Assembly: GCA_012727425.1 (NCBI GenBank)
Contig: JAAYHQ010000063.1
Coordinates: forward strand, 1-64,000
From: Bacillota bacterium
GTDB lineage: Bacteria; Bacillota; UBA4882; UBA10575
Length of the DNA: 64,000 bases
Direction of reading: 5' to 3'
Made by a program: the position numbers and the translations under genes. Below, piece after piece: positions 1-9,291 of this stretch (the stretch's first letter is position 1; each line of letters opens with the position of its first letter). The notes beneath the pieces were generated by a model, which was not told where the DNA came from, did no database searches, and worked only from the letters and a program-made list of their open reading frames with translations.

Positions 1-8
1 ATTCCCAT
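1..8 (-). CDS. Start of a truncated minus-strand gene
   Basis: Only the first codons (Met-Gly) lie inside the window. On the minus strand a strong ribosome site TAAGGAGGAG at about 14-24 is followed seven bases later by ATG at 8-6, so a gene running off the left edge is likely. Nothing can be said of its function. It lies downstream on the same strand as the malG relic and the 1.7-6.1 kb sugar operon. Confidence 0.5.
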
Positions 9-187
9 TGCAAACTCCTCCTTAAAATTTAAATAGTTTTTTATTCCTGTTGTATAATATTTTTCTGATTTCAGTAGAAAAACGATGGTTCATCCCCTCG
101 CTGCTCCCAAAGGCCAGGACATGAACATATGGTAATAGTTTGGATATTTTCTACATTAGTAAAAATTTCCCTGCTTTTGGTAAGAGG

Positions 188-322
188 AGCATCGGCAGTT
201 CCAAAGCCACCTTAACCAAGATGACACTAAGCAGCGTATCGATCAGGCCCAGCTTCTGCCGGACACAATACACGGCAATCAGCCGCACCACACCGGGCCC
301 CGTAAACCACATGCAAAAACAC
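188..322 (-). pseudogene. Relic of a MalG-type sugar permease gene
   Basis: The minus strand encodes about 42 residues nearly identical to an internal part of the intact permease at 1716-2561, including the shared run QKLGLIDTLL and the end VKVALELPM. The matching DNA of the intact gene is at about 2092-2215. Both ends of the similarity are lost, with no start, no EAA loop and no second half, so this is a broken gene fragment. It is either a decayed duplicate of the neighbour or the residue of a second transporter. The remaining sequence between 9 and 402 is AT-rich with no other recognisable gene. Confidence 0.8.
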
Positions 323-402
323 AGTTAAAGACGGAACAAAATACTGCCGTTCATCGTCATTAACATATGTAACAGTCATTAAAGCAAGAAAGAAGTGATA
401 CG

Positions 403-1548
403 ATGAAAAATAAGTCCCTGAGCGTTACTTTTATTCTCACCGGAATAATCGTCCTTTTCCTCGCCCTTTTCTTAGGCCAAACATTCAAGCAAAGCGGTCC
501 ATTTACCCCTCCCGCGAAAGCGGAGCAGCCGAACTTCGCAGAGGAGCTGTTGGCGACCAGCGGTAATTGCCGGATTACAGAGGACAAGGTAATCTTCGAT
601 TTTGCATTAACCAACCACTCCAGTGAGGTAATGGAACTGCCCTTTGGCTCGGGGCAGCAGTTTGAGTTGGTGGTCAAAGACGAAAAGGGTAAAGAAGTCT
701 ACCGGTATTCCGACGGTAAATTCTTTACCATGGCCATAGTCTATAAACAGCTTAAACCGGGAGAATCCTTGCGCTGGCAAGACCAATGGGATCTAAGGGA
801 TAAAGAAGGAAACATGGTAAATCCGGGGCGTTACCGGGCGGAGATCGAGATCATGGTCATCCCGGAGGAAGACGGGGTTAAAATTGAGGATCATCAGTTA
901 AGAACCACCATCGAATTTACCCTTCCGGAACGTCAACAAGTGGATACGCCGGGAAGCAAAGAGCAGAACGCTGAGGAAATCGGTCGGGAAGAGTCGCCGG
1001 TGGCATCAGGTGATAAAGAAAAAGGAATCATCCCAAGCAGTGAGGCCAAAGCAATCATCGCCGACGTGGCCCATGCGGTCATGCAGGCGCTCAGCACCAA
1101 AGATGCGGAAAAACTGGCGCAATATGTTCATCCGGTCAAAGGGGTCCGGTTCACTCCGTACACCTACGTTGATACCGGGCGGGATCTGGTCTTTACCACG
1201 GATGAAATAAGGAATTTCTTTAATAACCAGCAACGCTACCTTTGGGGTTATTATGACGGCAGCGGTGAGGAGATCCTTTTAACCCCCAGCGAATATTACG
1301 CCAAATTTGTATACTCCGCCGATTTTATCAACGCCGAACAGATCGGCTACAACCAAGTCTTAGGCTTTGGGAATATGCTGGAAAACCAATTTGAGGTTTA
1401 TGACAATCCCATCATTGTCGAGTATTACTTTTCTGGGTTTGATCCGGTTTACGAAGGAATGGACTGGCAAAGCCTTCGTTTGGTGTTCGAGAAATACGAA
1501 GATGAATGGCGATTAACAGGGATTATTCATAACCAGTGGACGATCTGA
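403..1548 (+). CDS. Secreted or membrane-anchored BsuPI-domain protein
   Basis: This 381-residue protein starts with a hydrophobic segment (residues about 7-27), either an uncleaved anchor or a signal peptide. Residues about 45-170 look like the BsuPI (intracellular proteinase inhibitor) beta-sandwich domain: a run of hydrophobic strands with LTNHS, FELVVKD and LKPGESLRW, ending in a YRAEIEI strand. A charged low-complexity linker (about 180-215) leads to a C-terminal domain of about 165 residues, rich in Tyr and Phe, of a type seen in uncharacterised Bacillota lipoproteins. There is no lipobox cysteine. The ribosome site (AAGAAGTG) is modest. The gene stands alone and ends at a terminator shared with the opposite operon. 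Its function is unknown; an envelope or extracytoplasmic role is inferred from the anchor. Confidence 0.75.
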   Translation: MKNKSLSVTFILTGIIVLFLALFLGQTFKQSGPFTPPAKAEQPNFAEELLATSGNCRITEDKVIFDFALTNHSSEVMELPFGSGQQFELVVKDEKGKEVYRYSDGKFFTMAIVYKQLKPGESLRWQDQWDLRDKEGNMVNPGRYRAEIEIMVIPEEDGVKIEDHQLRTTIEFTLPERQQVDTPGSKEQNAEEIGREESPVASGDKEKGIIPSSEAKAIIADVAHAVMQALSTKDAEKLAQYVHPVKGVRFTPYTYVDTGRDLVFTTDEIRNFFNNQQRYLWGYYDGSGEEILLTPSEYYAKFVYSADFINAEQIGYNQVLGFGNMLENQFEVYDNPIIVEYYFSGFDPVYEGMDWQSLRLVFEKYEDEWRLTGIIHNQWTI

Positions 1549-1584
1549 GCGGATAACCGCGGGCCCTCGGTAAGGTATAAGATT

Positions 1585-1648
1585 AAAAAAGCGCAGTTTC
1601 GGCCCCTATCCCTGCAGGGATTTCGGCCACCGAACCTGCGCTTTTTTT
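1585..1648. terminator. Bidirectional rho-independent terminator
   Basis: The arms GCGCAG with TTTCGG and CCGAA with CTGCGC form a stem flanked by six A on the left and seven T on the right, so it can serve both the gene at 403-1548 and the minus-strand permease operon ending at 1716. Confidence 0.85.
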
Positions 1649-1715
1649 GCTCTTGGCCGCATTTCCAATTGCCGGCCCGTGTAGGGAGCCAAATTCCCAC
1701 CGCATACGCTTTCAT

Positions 1716-2561
1716 TTATTCCTTTAACCCACCAAAGGAGATTTGCATCAGCGTTTTTTGGGAAAAGACAAAGAACAAGATGACCGGAATCATATAAAAC
1801 AGTCCTGTAGCGCACAGCAGGTTGTAGTTTAACATTCGAAAGTCGCCAATCAGGTTTTTCAAGTAAACCGCCAAAGTGTAATTGGCCGGCGAATAAATAA
1901 AGGTATAGACGTAAATAAACTCCGACCAACCCGATATGAAGGAGAAGATGGCGATGGCGGCCAGGCCCGTTTTCATTTGCGGGAGAATCACCTTCCACCA
2001 GGCCTGAAAACGGTTGCAACCGTCAAGGTAAGCCGCCCATTCGGTATCCAACGGGATATTGTCGAAAAAACCTTTGATAATCCATGTGGCCATCGGCAGC
2101 TCCAAGGCCACCTTGACCAGGATGACCCCCAGCAGTGTATCGATTAGACCCAGTTTCTGCAGGACAAAATACATGGCAATCAGCAGCGCCACGCCGGGAA
2201 AAGCGTGTAAAAAGATGGTGGACTTCAATAAAAAACTTTTTCCGGTGAAGTTAATTCTCGACAACGCATAGCCGGTCAAAGACGCGATCAACACGACCAA
2301 TACGGTGATGCCACCGGCCAGCAAAACAGTATTGCCAACAATCGGCCAGACGCTTGGAAAGACATTGGCCCCAATTTTGACCTTGCGCCACAAAAAACTC
2401 CAGTTTTCAAGGGTGAAGCGCTGGGGAATCAGTCCCCAATAAACCCCTTTGGCCAGAGAATTTAATAATAGCCATAAATAAGGGAGGAGGATGGGCAAAG
2501 TAATTATGGTCATGATCGCAACCACCAGTTTTTCTTTGACCGCGCTCCGTTTTCCTTTCAA
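1716..2561 (-). CDS. Sugar ABC transporter permease, MalG type
   Basis: This is an inner-membrane subunit of a carbohydrate (CUT1) importer, 281 residues with about six membrane segments. The cytoplasmic EAA loop that contacts the ATPase is visible around residues 178-200 (AAYLDGCNRF followed by VILPQ). It is the last gene of a minus-strand operon: LacI regulator, binding protein, MalF-type permease, then this gene. No ATPase gene lies in the operon, so a shared MsmX/UgpC-type ATPase encoded elsewhere is inferred. The substrate is unknown, most likely an oligosaccharide. A near-identical fragment lies at 188-322. Confidence 0.93.
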   Translation of the reverse strand: MKGKRSAVKEKLVVAIMTIITLPILLPYLWLLLNSLAKGVYWGLIPQRFTLENWSFLWRKVKIGANVFPSVWPIVGNTVLLAGGITVLVVLIASLTGYALSRINFTGKSFLLKSTIFLHAFPGVALLIAMYFVLQKLGLIDTLLGVILVKVALELPMATWIIKGFFDNIPLDTEWAAYLDGCNRFQAWWKVILPQMKTGLAAIAIFSFISGWSEFIYVYTFIYSPANYTLAVYLKNLIGDFRMLNYNLLCATGLFYMIPVILFFVFSQKTLMQISFGGLKE

Positions 2562-2592
2562 TTTTGCAACGCCTCCTTCTTCGTATAGCCTG

Positions 2593-3519
2593 TTATGCGT
2601 TAAGTCTTGACGGATCCATCATGCGGTCAAACCCAAATACCTTTAGCATAAACGTGGTTACTAATATCCCGATGAGGACCAGGATCACCGCCAAAGCTGC
2701 CCCGTAGCCAAATTCCAAGTTCGAAAAGGCCTTATGGTACGAGTAAAGGGACAAGACTTCACTGTTAAACAACGGCCCGCCGTCGGTGATTAACATGATG
2801 TATTCGTAAGAGGTGATCAGGGACAAAATCTGCCAAACCGTTAAAAACATCAACGGCCACTTGACCAACGGTAGAATTATGTGGCGGATGATCTTGAAAT
2901 CCCCGGCCCCGTCGATCATCGCCGCCTTGTATAGTTCATCCGGAATCGATTTAATGGCCGAAGAAAAAATCACCATCCCCAGGGAAACCCCGATTAGGCC
3001 GTTGGCCAGAATCACGGTGGGCATTGGGTTATTAAGAATCCAATTCTGGGGCGGCCGGCCAAAGGCCCCCACAATGACATTCAGCATCCCTTTCTCCGTG
3101 GGGTCTAAAAACCACAACCAGAGCAAGGCATAGATAACCGGCGGCGTCATTCTGGGCAAGAGCCAAAGCGTCCGAAAGAACAAACCGATATTTTCATTTT
3201 TAATGAAATAAGTGGTGAGCAACGCCAGGATAAAACCGAACCCGACGTTAAGCAAACAGGTGAAAAAGACGTAAACCAAGGTATTATGCAAAATCTGCGG
3301 CAGCACGGAGTCGCTGAGAATACGGGCGAAATTCTTCAGCCCGACAAAATTAAAGCGCATAGTAAAGTCCATCCCGGTCCCGGATAACACGGCAGTTAAC
3401 AGAACCGGGACCAAATAAAAGAGAAAGACCAGGATGATAAACGGGGCAATAAAGGGAGCGCTCCGCAAAGACTGCATTAGCTTGGGTGACATTAGTGTTT
3501 TGTTGGTTGGCTTTCCCAT
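2593..3519 (-). CDS. Sugar ABC transporter permease, MalF type
   Basis: This 308-residue inner-membrane permease partners the MalG-type protein encoded 31 bases downstream. It has about six membrane segments and an EAA loop near residues 205-225 (KAAMIDGAGDF then HIILPL). The first helix begins after a short, basic N-terminus. It sits between the binding-protein gene and the second permease, all on the minus strand. The family assignment is secure, but the transported sugar cannot be told from sequence. Confidence 0.93.
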   Translation of the reverse strand: MGKPTNKTLMSPKLMQSLRSAPFIAPFIILVFLFYLVPVLLTAVLSGTGMDFTMRFNFVGLKNFARILSDSVLPQILHNTLVYVFFTCLLNVGFGFILALLTTYFIKNENIGLFFRTLWLLPRMTPPVIYALLWLWFLDPTEKGMLNVIVGAFGRPPQNWILNNPMPTVILANGLIGVSLGMVIFSSAIKSIPDELYKAAMIDGAGDFKIIRHIILPLVKWPLMFLTVWQILSLITSYEYIMLITDGGPLFNSEVLSLYSYHKAFSNLEFGYGAALAVILVLIGILVTTFMLKVFGFDRMMDPSRLNA

Positions 3520-3607
3520 GCTTCTTCCCCCTTTATCAAGTCATCGTTAAAAACGACGAGAGGCCGAAAGTGAGCCTCCCGCCGCTACAGGCATGTTCTA
3601 TTATGAT

Positions 3608-4996
3608 CTATTCCAAAATGAGCAATTGATCCCCGAGGTCATGCTTGAGTTGCTCCTCCATCCAGCCCACCGCTTCCTCCGGGGTTTGCTGCCCCAGTTC
3701 CACCGCCTGCACCGCTTTATACAAAGCGGTCGTAAAATTGTTCCAACGCGGGGTGTTGGGCTGGGTCATCGTGTATTCCAGCATATAGGCAACGGATTTA
3801 AAAAACGCATTCTCTTTGTAGAGAGGCTGTTCCGCGGCGTCCGGACTGATCACCATATGCCCGCTGTTTACAGCATGGAGGGCGTTGTATTCCGGCTGCG
3901 AAGCCAGAGCGACCAGGGCAAAGGCCAAATCCGGGTGCTTGGTTTTGCTGTTAATCATATAGACAAAGGGATTGGTTAAGGTGACCGGGCGGCCCCCCTG
4001 TTCGACCGCGGGGAACAAGGCGTAACCCATGTTGGCAAACATGTAATCCTCGGTCAATTCCCCCAATGTGCTGTGGTAGGGCACCTGCTGGTACTCGCCC
4101 CAATGCCATGTCCCGCCAAGCCAGAAGAGGACATCCCCTTCGACCCAGACCTGGTGCAAATTCCGCCACTCCATAATGGTCATCCCTTCCGGGGTAATCT
4201 TCTCCTCCTGGGTGATACGGCGGAAGAAGGCCAATGCTTTGGTCAGTGCCTTTTTGTCAAGGACAATCTTGTCTGCCTCCGCATTATATACTTCACCACC
4301 GAAAGCCCGGAGAATCATGGTAAAGGCGGGACCGTTGGTCGGCCGGTGGTAGAAGCCCCAGTCCACCAGTTTTTGCTCCTGCGCCTGCTTACCCAGGGCG
4401 ATCATATCCTCCAGGGTAAACTGGCCCTCTCTGATTTTTTCCGCCAGATCGGCAATTTCCTGTTCACGCCAGCCCATTTGGGCGAGGACATCCTTGCGGT
4501 AAAAAAGGACGCGCGCCTCCGCATCCTGCGGAACAGCGTAAATTCGCCCCTTATATTTCGCCGCCTCCCATAAATTATCATAAATCCCTTCTAGAAGGGA
4601 ACCGAACTCCGAAGTTTTGATCAGCTCGTCCAAAGGCAAAGCATAATTGCCTTCGGCATAAAGCGCCACATTACTATGGGGCAGGGCAATGATATCCTCC
4701 GCATGCCCACTGTGCCAAGCCAAAAAGAACCGCCGGTTCGTTTCATTATCATCGGTCCCGCTGGAGTCGTGAATATGTTCGACCTTCACTCTTCTTTTGT
4801 CATTCTTCTGGGCCAACCAGCGATTCAACTCTTCCGCCGCCCGGACAAGATTTTGCCCGCGGGCCACATCAGCGGCCGAGCCTTTGGAACTAACGCGGAT
4901 AATAACGGTTTCATACTCTTCCGAGGCAAAACCGACGATTGTCATTCCCAACACCAGCAAAAAGATGAAAAAAAGGTTTAAAGCTTTTTTCATCAT
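3608..4996 (-). CDS. Sugar-binding protein of ABC transporter (family 1)
   Basis: This 462-residue protein binds the substrate outside the inner membrane and delivers it to the two permeases encoded downstream. The signal peptide covers residues 1-24, with a hydrophobic core and a likely cut after GFA. There is no lipobox cysteine, so the mature protein should be soluble, which suits a periplasm rather than a Gram-positive wall. The body has the MalE-like pattern (ILFYRKDVL, EGDVLFWLGGTW, FVYMINSKT). A run of strong Shine-Dalgarno-like sequences (AAGGAGG) precedes the start. A short hairpin lies in the 88-base gap before the permease gene. Confidence 0.92.
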   Translation of the reverse strand: MMKKALNLFFIFLLVLGMTIVGFASEEYETVIIRVSSKGSAADVARGQNLVRAAEELNRWLAQKNDKRRVKVEHIHDSSGTDDNETNRRFFLAWHSGHAEDIIALPHSNVALYAEGNYALPLDELIKTSEFGSLLEGIYDNLWEAAKYKGRIYAVPQDAEARVLFYRKDVLAQMGWREQEIADLAEKIREGQFTLEDMIALGKQAQEQKLVDWGFYHRPTNGPAFTMILRAFGGEVYNAEADKIVLDKKALTKALAFFRRITQEEKITPEGMTIMEWRNLHQVWVEGDVLFWLGGTWHWGEYQQVPYHSTLGELTEDYMFANMGYALFPAVEQGGRPVTLTNPFVYMINSKTKHPDLAFALVALASQPEYNALHAVNSGHMVISPDAAEQPLYKENAFFKSVAYMLEYTMTQPNTPRWNNFTTALYKAVQAVELGQQTPEEAVGWMEEQLKHDLGDQLLILE

Positions 4997-5118
4997 TAAA
5001 CCTCCTTCTTTCTTCTTTGCTGATTTGGCTAAAAATTATCATGTGCTAAGAAAACCTCCTCTCACCTCCTTTTTATGATAATGTTTTTTATTTGAGATTG
5101 ATTGAGAGCATATCACCT

Positions 5119-6117
5119 TTATTTACAGGTCTCCCTGATCATCAGCTTGGTCGGGAGCACGTTTTCCGCCGACACATCTGTCCTTCCCGCCATCAGCTCG
5201 TTCAAGATTTGAAAGGCTTTAACCCCCATTTCCGCTTTGGGGGCATAGATCGTTGACAAAGCGGGGATCATCAGTGCGGCCGCTTCGATATCATCAAAAC
5301 CCATAATTTCGATGTCATCAGGAATCTTCAATCCGGCCTCATAAATCGCACGCATCGCCCCAATGGCCATCATATCACTGGCGGCAAAAACCGCGGAAGG
5401 AAACCGGCCGCTGGACAAGAGGCTTTTCGTTTTTTCATAACCGGTCAGATAAGTGGAAGGACCGAATTGGATCAGTTCCGGTTCCGGCTTAAGCCCCAAT
5501 TCGGTGGTGGCGGCAATATAACCCTCATATCTTTTCAGCGACCAACGGGCGGTCAATGGTCCACCCAGGTATAAGATCCGCTGATGGCCGTTGTGGATGA
5601 TTCTTTTTACCCCTTCATAGACCCCCTGGAATTCATCAAAAACAATATAGGGGACTTCCGGATGATTGCTTACATTGTTTACTAACACCACCGGGATTTG
5701 TCTTTCTTGAAACCGGCGAAGGACACTCGTCCCCACCGTACTGATGAGGATGACCCCATCCACCCGCCGGTCAATCAAAGTGCGTACGGTTGGGGTTTCG
5801 GTTTCGCCATCCGTTAAAACAAACGAGCCATAGTTGTTCTGTTTTGCCTCCTCGAGAATCGCCTCCACAATTGGTATGTGGAGAGAGTTTACCCCTTGTC
5901 GGTCATGTTCGTTATGGACAATAACTCCGATATTGCCGGTCTTTTTGGTTTTAACCGCTCTCGCCAATAGATCCGGCGAATAATTCATTTCCTCCGCCAA
6001 CTTAAGAATTCTTTGCCGGGTTTCCTCTTGGTGAACCGCTTTCCCCGAAAGCACCCGCGAAACGGTTGTTCTTGACACCCCGGCCGCTTTGGCGATATCA
6101 TTCATCGTCACTTTCAT
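5119..6117 (-). CDS. LacI-family transcriptional regulator
   Basis: This 332-residue repressor has an N-terminal helix-turn-helix (VTMNDIAKAAGVSRTTVSRV at residues about 2-21) followed by a hinge helix and a periplasmic-binding-protein-like sensor domain. I chose the ATG at 6117 because GGAGT lies seven bases upstream and the HTH begins there; a longer frame to 6180 would add residues foreign to the family. It heads a sugar ABC operon and is probably its local regulator, responding to a sugar. Dimerisation and ligand binding are inferred from the family. Confidence 0.92.
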   Translation of the reverse strand: MKVTMNDIAKAAGVSRTTVSRVLSGKAVHQEETRQRILKLAEEMNYSPDLLARAVKTKKTGNIGVIVHNEHDRQGVNSLHIPIVEAILEEAKQNNYGSFVLTDGETETPTVRTLIDRRVDGVILISTVGTSVLRRFQERQIPVVLVNNVSNHPEVPYIVFDEFQGVYEGVKRIIHNGHQRILYLGGPLTARWSLKRYEGYIAATTELGLKPEPELIQFGPSTYLTGYEKTKSLLSSGRFPSAVFAASDMMAIGAMRAIYEAGLKIPDDIEIMGFDDIEAAALMIPALSTIYAPKAEMGVKAFQILNELMAGRTDVSAENVLPTKLMIRETCK

Positions 6118-6215
6118 CGGGTTACTCCATTCTGCACTGTACTCGATTACAGTCATATATACCCTCTTGTCCGTGAACATCCCTGCTTTTTTACCGTCTT
6201 TTTTCCATTTTTTAA

Positions 6216-6229
6216 TGTTATCGTGTACA
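6216..6229. promoter_or_regulatory. Possible LacI-type operator
   Basis: TGTTATCGTGTACA resembles the imperfect palindromes with a central CG that LacI/CcpA-type repressors bind. It lies about 100 bases upstream of the LacI gene start. A perfect ATCGT-C-ACGAT palindrome lies just to its right near 6239-6249. Which of them is bound is not determined. Confidence 0.3.
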
Positions 6230-6369
6230 TTTTTTGCGCATCGTCACGATAAATCCGGTGAACACCACGCTATTTCCCGCCAACGGCAACTTCCACCACG
6301 AAGGAAGGAGCAAGGTATATTTCCGTCTATTGCGAAGGAACCACGAAGCGCGGCCCAGCCAATTTCCAT

Positions 6370-6398
6370 TTGCTAAATTACCAATAATATCATATAAT
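6370..6398 (+). promoter_or_regulatory. Sigma-A-type promoter for the symporter gene
   Basis: TTGCTA at 6370-6375 and TATAAT at 6393-6398 are separated by 17 bases, about 95 bases before the start of the sodium symporter gene. Confidence 0.7.
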
Positions 6399-6493
6399 TT
6401 ATCTCATAATTTACTATTTTTTCTAAAGCCGTTCCAAACCATAGGCGGGAAAACAATTGGCGTTGTTTTTTATGCCATGAAGGAGGTTATAAA

Positions 6494-7864
6494 GTGGAAA
6501 AAAGAGAACGGTTTGCTTCCCGGTTGGGCTTCATTTTAATCTCAGCGGGATGCTCCATCGGCTTGGGTGACGTGTGGCGTTTCCCCTACATCACCGGCAA
6601 GTACGGCGGCGGCATCTTTGTCCTCATCTATCTGCTCTGCATCATCGCACTGGGGATCCCGATCATGACCATGGAGTTGGCGGTCGGGCGGGCCAGCCAA
6701 AAAAGCATTGCCACTTCCTTTCGGGTGATGGAACGCCCGGGGCAGAAGTGGCATCTGATGGGGTACGCCGGGATCGCCGGCAATTATCTCCTGATGATGT
6801 TTTACACCACCGTTGCCGGCTGGATGCTGGCTTACTTCTTCAAATTCATGGTTGGGCAGTTTAACGGGCTCAATCCCCAGCAGGTGGGGCAAGTTTTCGC
6901 TGATTTTATTGCCAACCCGTTCGCGATGGTCCTTTGGATGGTCGTCACCACCGTGTTCTGTTTTGGCGTCTGCTCCCTCGGTTTGCAGAAGGGCGTGGAG
7001 AAGGTGACCAAAGTGATGATGACCTTGCTGTTCGTCCTCATAATGATCTTGATCCTCAAAGCGGTCACCCTGCCCAACGCCGGAGAAGGCCTTAAGTTCT
7101 ACCTGCTTCCCGATGTAAACCGCATCCAGGAAACCGGACTCTGGGAGACCATTTTCGCCGCGATGAGCCAGGCCTTCTTCACTTTGAGTCTGGGGGTTGG
7201 CTCGATGGCAATCTTCGGGAGCTACATCGGGAAAGAACGGAATCTCTTCGGCGAAGCAATCAACATCGCCACCCTGGACACTTTAATCTCGCTCCTGGCG
7301 GGGCTGATCATCTTTCCGGCCTGCTTTGCCTTTGGGGTGAACCCCGGTGAAGGTCCCGGCCTGGTCTTTGTGACCCTGCCCAATATCTTCAACGCGATGG
7401 GCGGTGGACAGATCTGGGGAGCCCTCTTCTTCATCTTTATGACCTTTGCCGCCTACTCCACGGTGATTGCGGTCTTTGAAAACATCATTGCCTTCGGCAT
7501 GGACCTTTGGGGCTGGAGCCGGCCGAAATCGGCCTTCATCAATACCTTTTTAATGATCCTGCTCGCGCTGCCCTGCGGCTTAGGGTTTAACGTGCTCAGC
7601 GGTTTCCAGCCTTTTGGCGAGGGAACAAGCGTCTTGGACCTGGAGGATTTTATCCTCAGTTACAATCTTCTGCCCATCGGTTGCCTGGTATACTTGCTTT
7701 TCTGTGTGACCCGTTACGGTTGGGGCTTTGACCACTTCCTGGCGGAAATCAACACCGGTCAGGGCATCAAGATGCCCCGCGCGTTCAAACCGTATTTCCA
7801 GTGGGTCCTGCCGGTGATCATCCTGATCATCCTGATTCAGGGGTATATTAACTTTTTTAGCTAA
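6494..7864 (+). CDS. Sodium:neurotransmitter symporter (NSS/SNF) family transporter
   Basis: This 456-residue membrane protein has about 11-12 helices and the NSS hallmark N-terminus: an unwound first helix with SAGCSIGLGDVWRFPY (residues about 16-31) and the GGG that follows. It should import an amino acid or related amine with sodium, as LeuT and MhsT do. The start is GTG at 6494 with AGGAGG upstream. It is followed after only 15 bases by the DUF4097 gene, so the two are probably co-transcribed. The substrate is not predictable from sequence alone. Confidence 0.93.
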   Translation: MEKRERFASRLGFILISAGCSIGLGDVWRFPYITGKYGGGIFVLIYLLCIIALGIPIMTMELAVGRASQKSIATSFRVMERPGQKWHLMGYAGIAGNYLLMMFYTTVAGWMLAYFFKFMVGQFNGLNPQQVGQVFADFIANPFAMVLWMVVTTVFCFGVCSLGLQKGVEKVTKVMMTLLFVLIMILILKAVTLPNAGEGLKFYLLPDVNRIQETGLWETIFAAMSQAFFTLSLGVGSMAIFGSYIGKERNLFGEAINIATLDTLISLLAGLIIFPACFAFGVNPGEGPGLVFVTLPNIFNAMGGGQIWGALFFIFMTFAAYSTVIAVFENIIAFGMDLWGWSRPKSAFINTFLMILLALPCGLGFNVLSGFQPFGEGTSVLDLEDFILSYNLLPIGCLVYLLFCVTRYGWGFDHFLAEINTGQGIKMPRAFKPYFQWVLPVIILIILIQGYINFFS

Positions 7865-7879
7865 GGGAGAGATAAAAAA

Positions 7880-9274
7880 ATGCGAATTCGCGCGTTTTTA
7901 ACCCGCGGCTTCGTCCTCGGGCTGCTTTTGTTGGTTTTCTTTTCCCCGCAGGGGGCCAATGCGGCAACCGACTCTTACTACACAAAAGAGTCCTTCCTGC
8001 TTGCCCCGGACGGGACCGTAGTGGTGGAAGCGGCCTTTCAGGAGGTGGAAGTGATCCAGACAGCTGACCCCACGGTTGAGGTTGAGGTCAGCATGACCTT
8101 CCAGGCCTCCTCCCGACCGAAGGTGGAAATATTAATCGACGAATACCGACCGGTCTTTACCGTCGACGAGCAGCGCCTGGAGATTCGTTCCTCCACGAAA
8201 GCCCCGGGCATTTCCACCATGTTCGCACAGGCCTCCGGAAAGATAAGGATCAAGGTCCCGGCCAAAACCAGCCTAATAATTAATACCGCTTCTGGGAGCT
8301 GTACCTTCCAGGGCTGTTTCGACGCCGACATCACCGCAAATTCGGCCTCCGGCGATGTTTCTTTCCGCGGCGAAGTGAAATCCTTTTCCGTCAGTACTGC
8401 TTCCGGCGAGATCCGGGCCGACTTTGAAGGGCCGGTCGCCCGGGTGGAAGCCCACTCCGTCAGCGGCTCGATTTGGCTAAGCGGCCCGGTCCAAACCGCC
8501 CAGCTCCATACCGTTTCCGGCGACATTAACCTTCACGGCTCCGACGGCGGAAAACTCATCGCCTCAACGATCTCCGGCAATCTTATCGCCACCTGGGAGA
8601 CCCTCTCCGCGCCTGTTATCATTACGGCGGAATCGGTCTCGGGAAATCTCCGCTTTTTCTTCCCCGCGGACGCAAAAATCCGGGGTGAACTCAAAAGCCG
8701 TTCCGGCCGGATCACTTCGGAGTTCTCGGGGCTGTTCTCCGGCGAGGTCAATACCCACTTCCTGCATGATGACGCGGCCGATGTGCAGATCGCGGCGACC
8801 ACAACCAACGGTGCAATTGATCTACGCACCCTGAATCATTCTTCCGACCAGTCCGTAACGGCCAAAACCACCAAGTCCCGGCCTGACCGGCCTGGGGACC
8901 ACCCTTTTACCTTTCCTCCGAAAAGACCGGGGCCGGCGGCTTTTCTCAATATCTACCGTTACGAAAAGCGGTGGGCACCCGGCTTAAAAATCCGGCTCTA
9001 TCAGGATCGCTTCTACCTCACCGGAAATCTTGAATACTCCTACCGGAATCGGGATTTAAATGCCCAATTCGGAACCGTTTATTTCCTAAATTCTTCTGCT
9101 TCCTGGTTTTCGTTTTACGGCGGCGGTGGTGCCCATTTCTCCAACAAGAACGGTTACCAATACCCCTATCTCCTGGTGGGGACCGACTTTCTCTTCTTAT
9201 TCTACGAGCTGGTCTACCCCTGGGCGGAAGAGGAAGCACCACAACACCGGTTTGGCTTAAGTATTAAATTATAA
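7880..9274 (+). CDS. Secreted DUF4097 beta-strand protein with barrel-like C-terminus
   Basis: This 464-residue protein has a clear signal peptide (residues 1-29, ending ANA). Residues about 120-320 form a DUF4097-type repeat of short strands, each with a SGS/SGD/SGN turn (for example TASGSC, SASGDV, TASGEI, SVSGSI, TVSGDI, TISGNL), predicted to coil into a right-handed beta-solenoid. After a Pro/Lys/Arg-rich linker (about 325-355), the last 110 residues are alternating aromatic strands (YLTGNLEYSY, SFYGGGGAHF, LLVGTDFLFL) ending in FGLSIKL, as in small outer-membrane barrels. The family has no firm function. The C-terminal barrel is my inference and would need a diderm envelope. Confidence 0.8.
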   Translation: MRIRAFLTRGFVLGLLLLVFFSPQGANAATDSYYTKESFLLAPDGTVVVEAAFQEVEVIQTADPTVEVEVSMTFQASSRPKVEILIDEYRPVFTVDEQRLEIRSSTKAPGISTMFAQASGKIRIKVPAKTSLIINTASGSCTFQGCFDADITANSASGDVSFRGEVKSFSVSTASGEIRADFEGPVARVEAHSVSGSIWLSGPVQTAQLHTVSGDINLHGSDGGKLIASTISGNLIATWETLSAPVIITAESVSGNLRFFFPADAKIRGELKSRSGRITSEFSGLFSGEVNTHFLHDDAADVQIAATTTNGAIDLRTLNHSSDQSVTAKTTKSRPDRPGDHPFTFPPKRPGPAAFLNIYRYEKRWAPGLKIRLYQDRFYLTGNLEYSYRNRDLNAQFGTVYFLNSSASWFSFYGGGGAHFSNKNGYQYPYLLVGTDFLFLFYELVYPWAEEEAPQHRFGLSIKL

Positions 9275-9291
9275 GCCATAAGTAGGCACGG

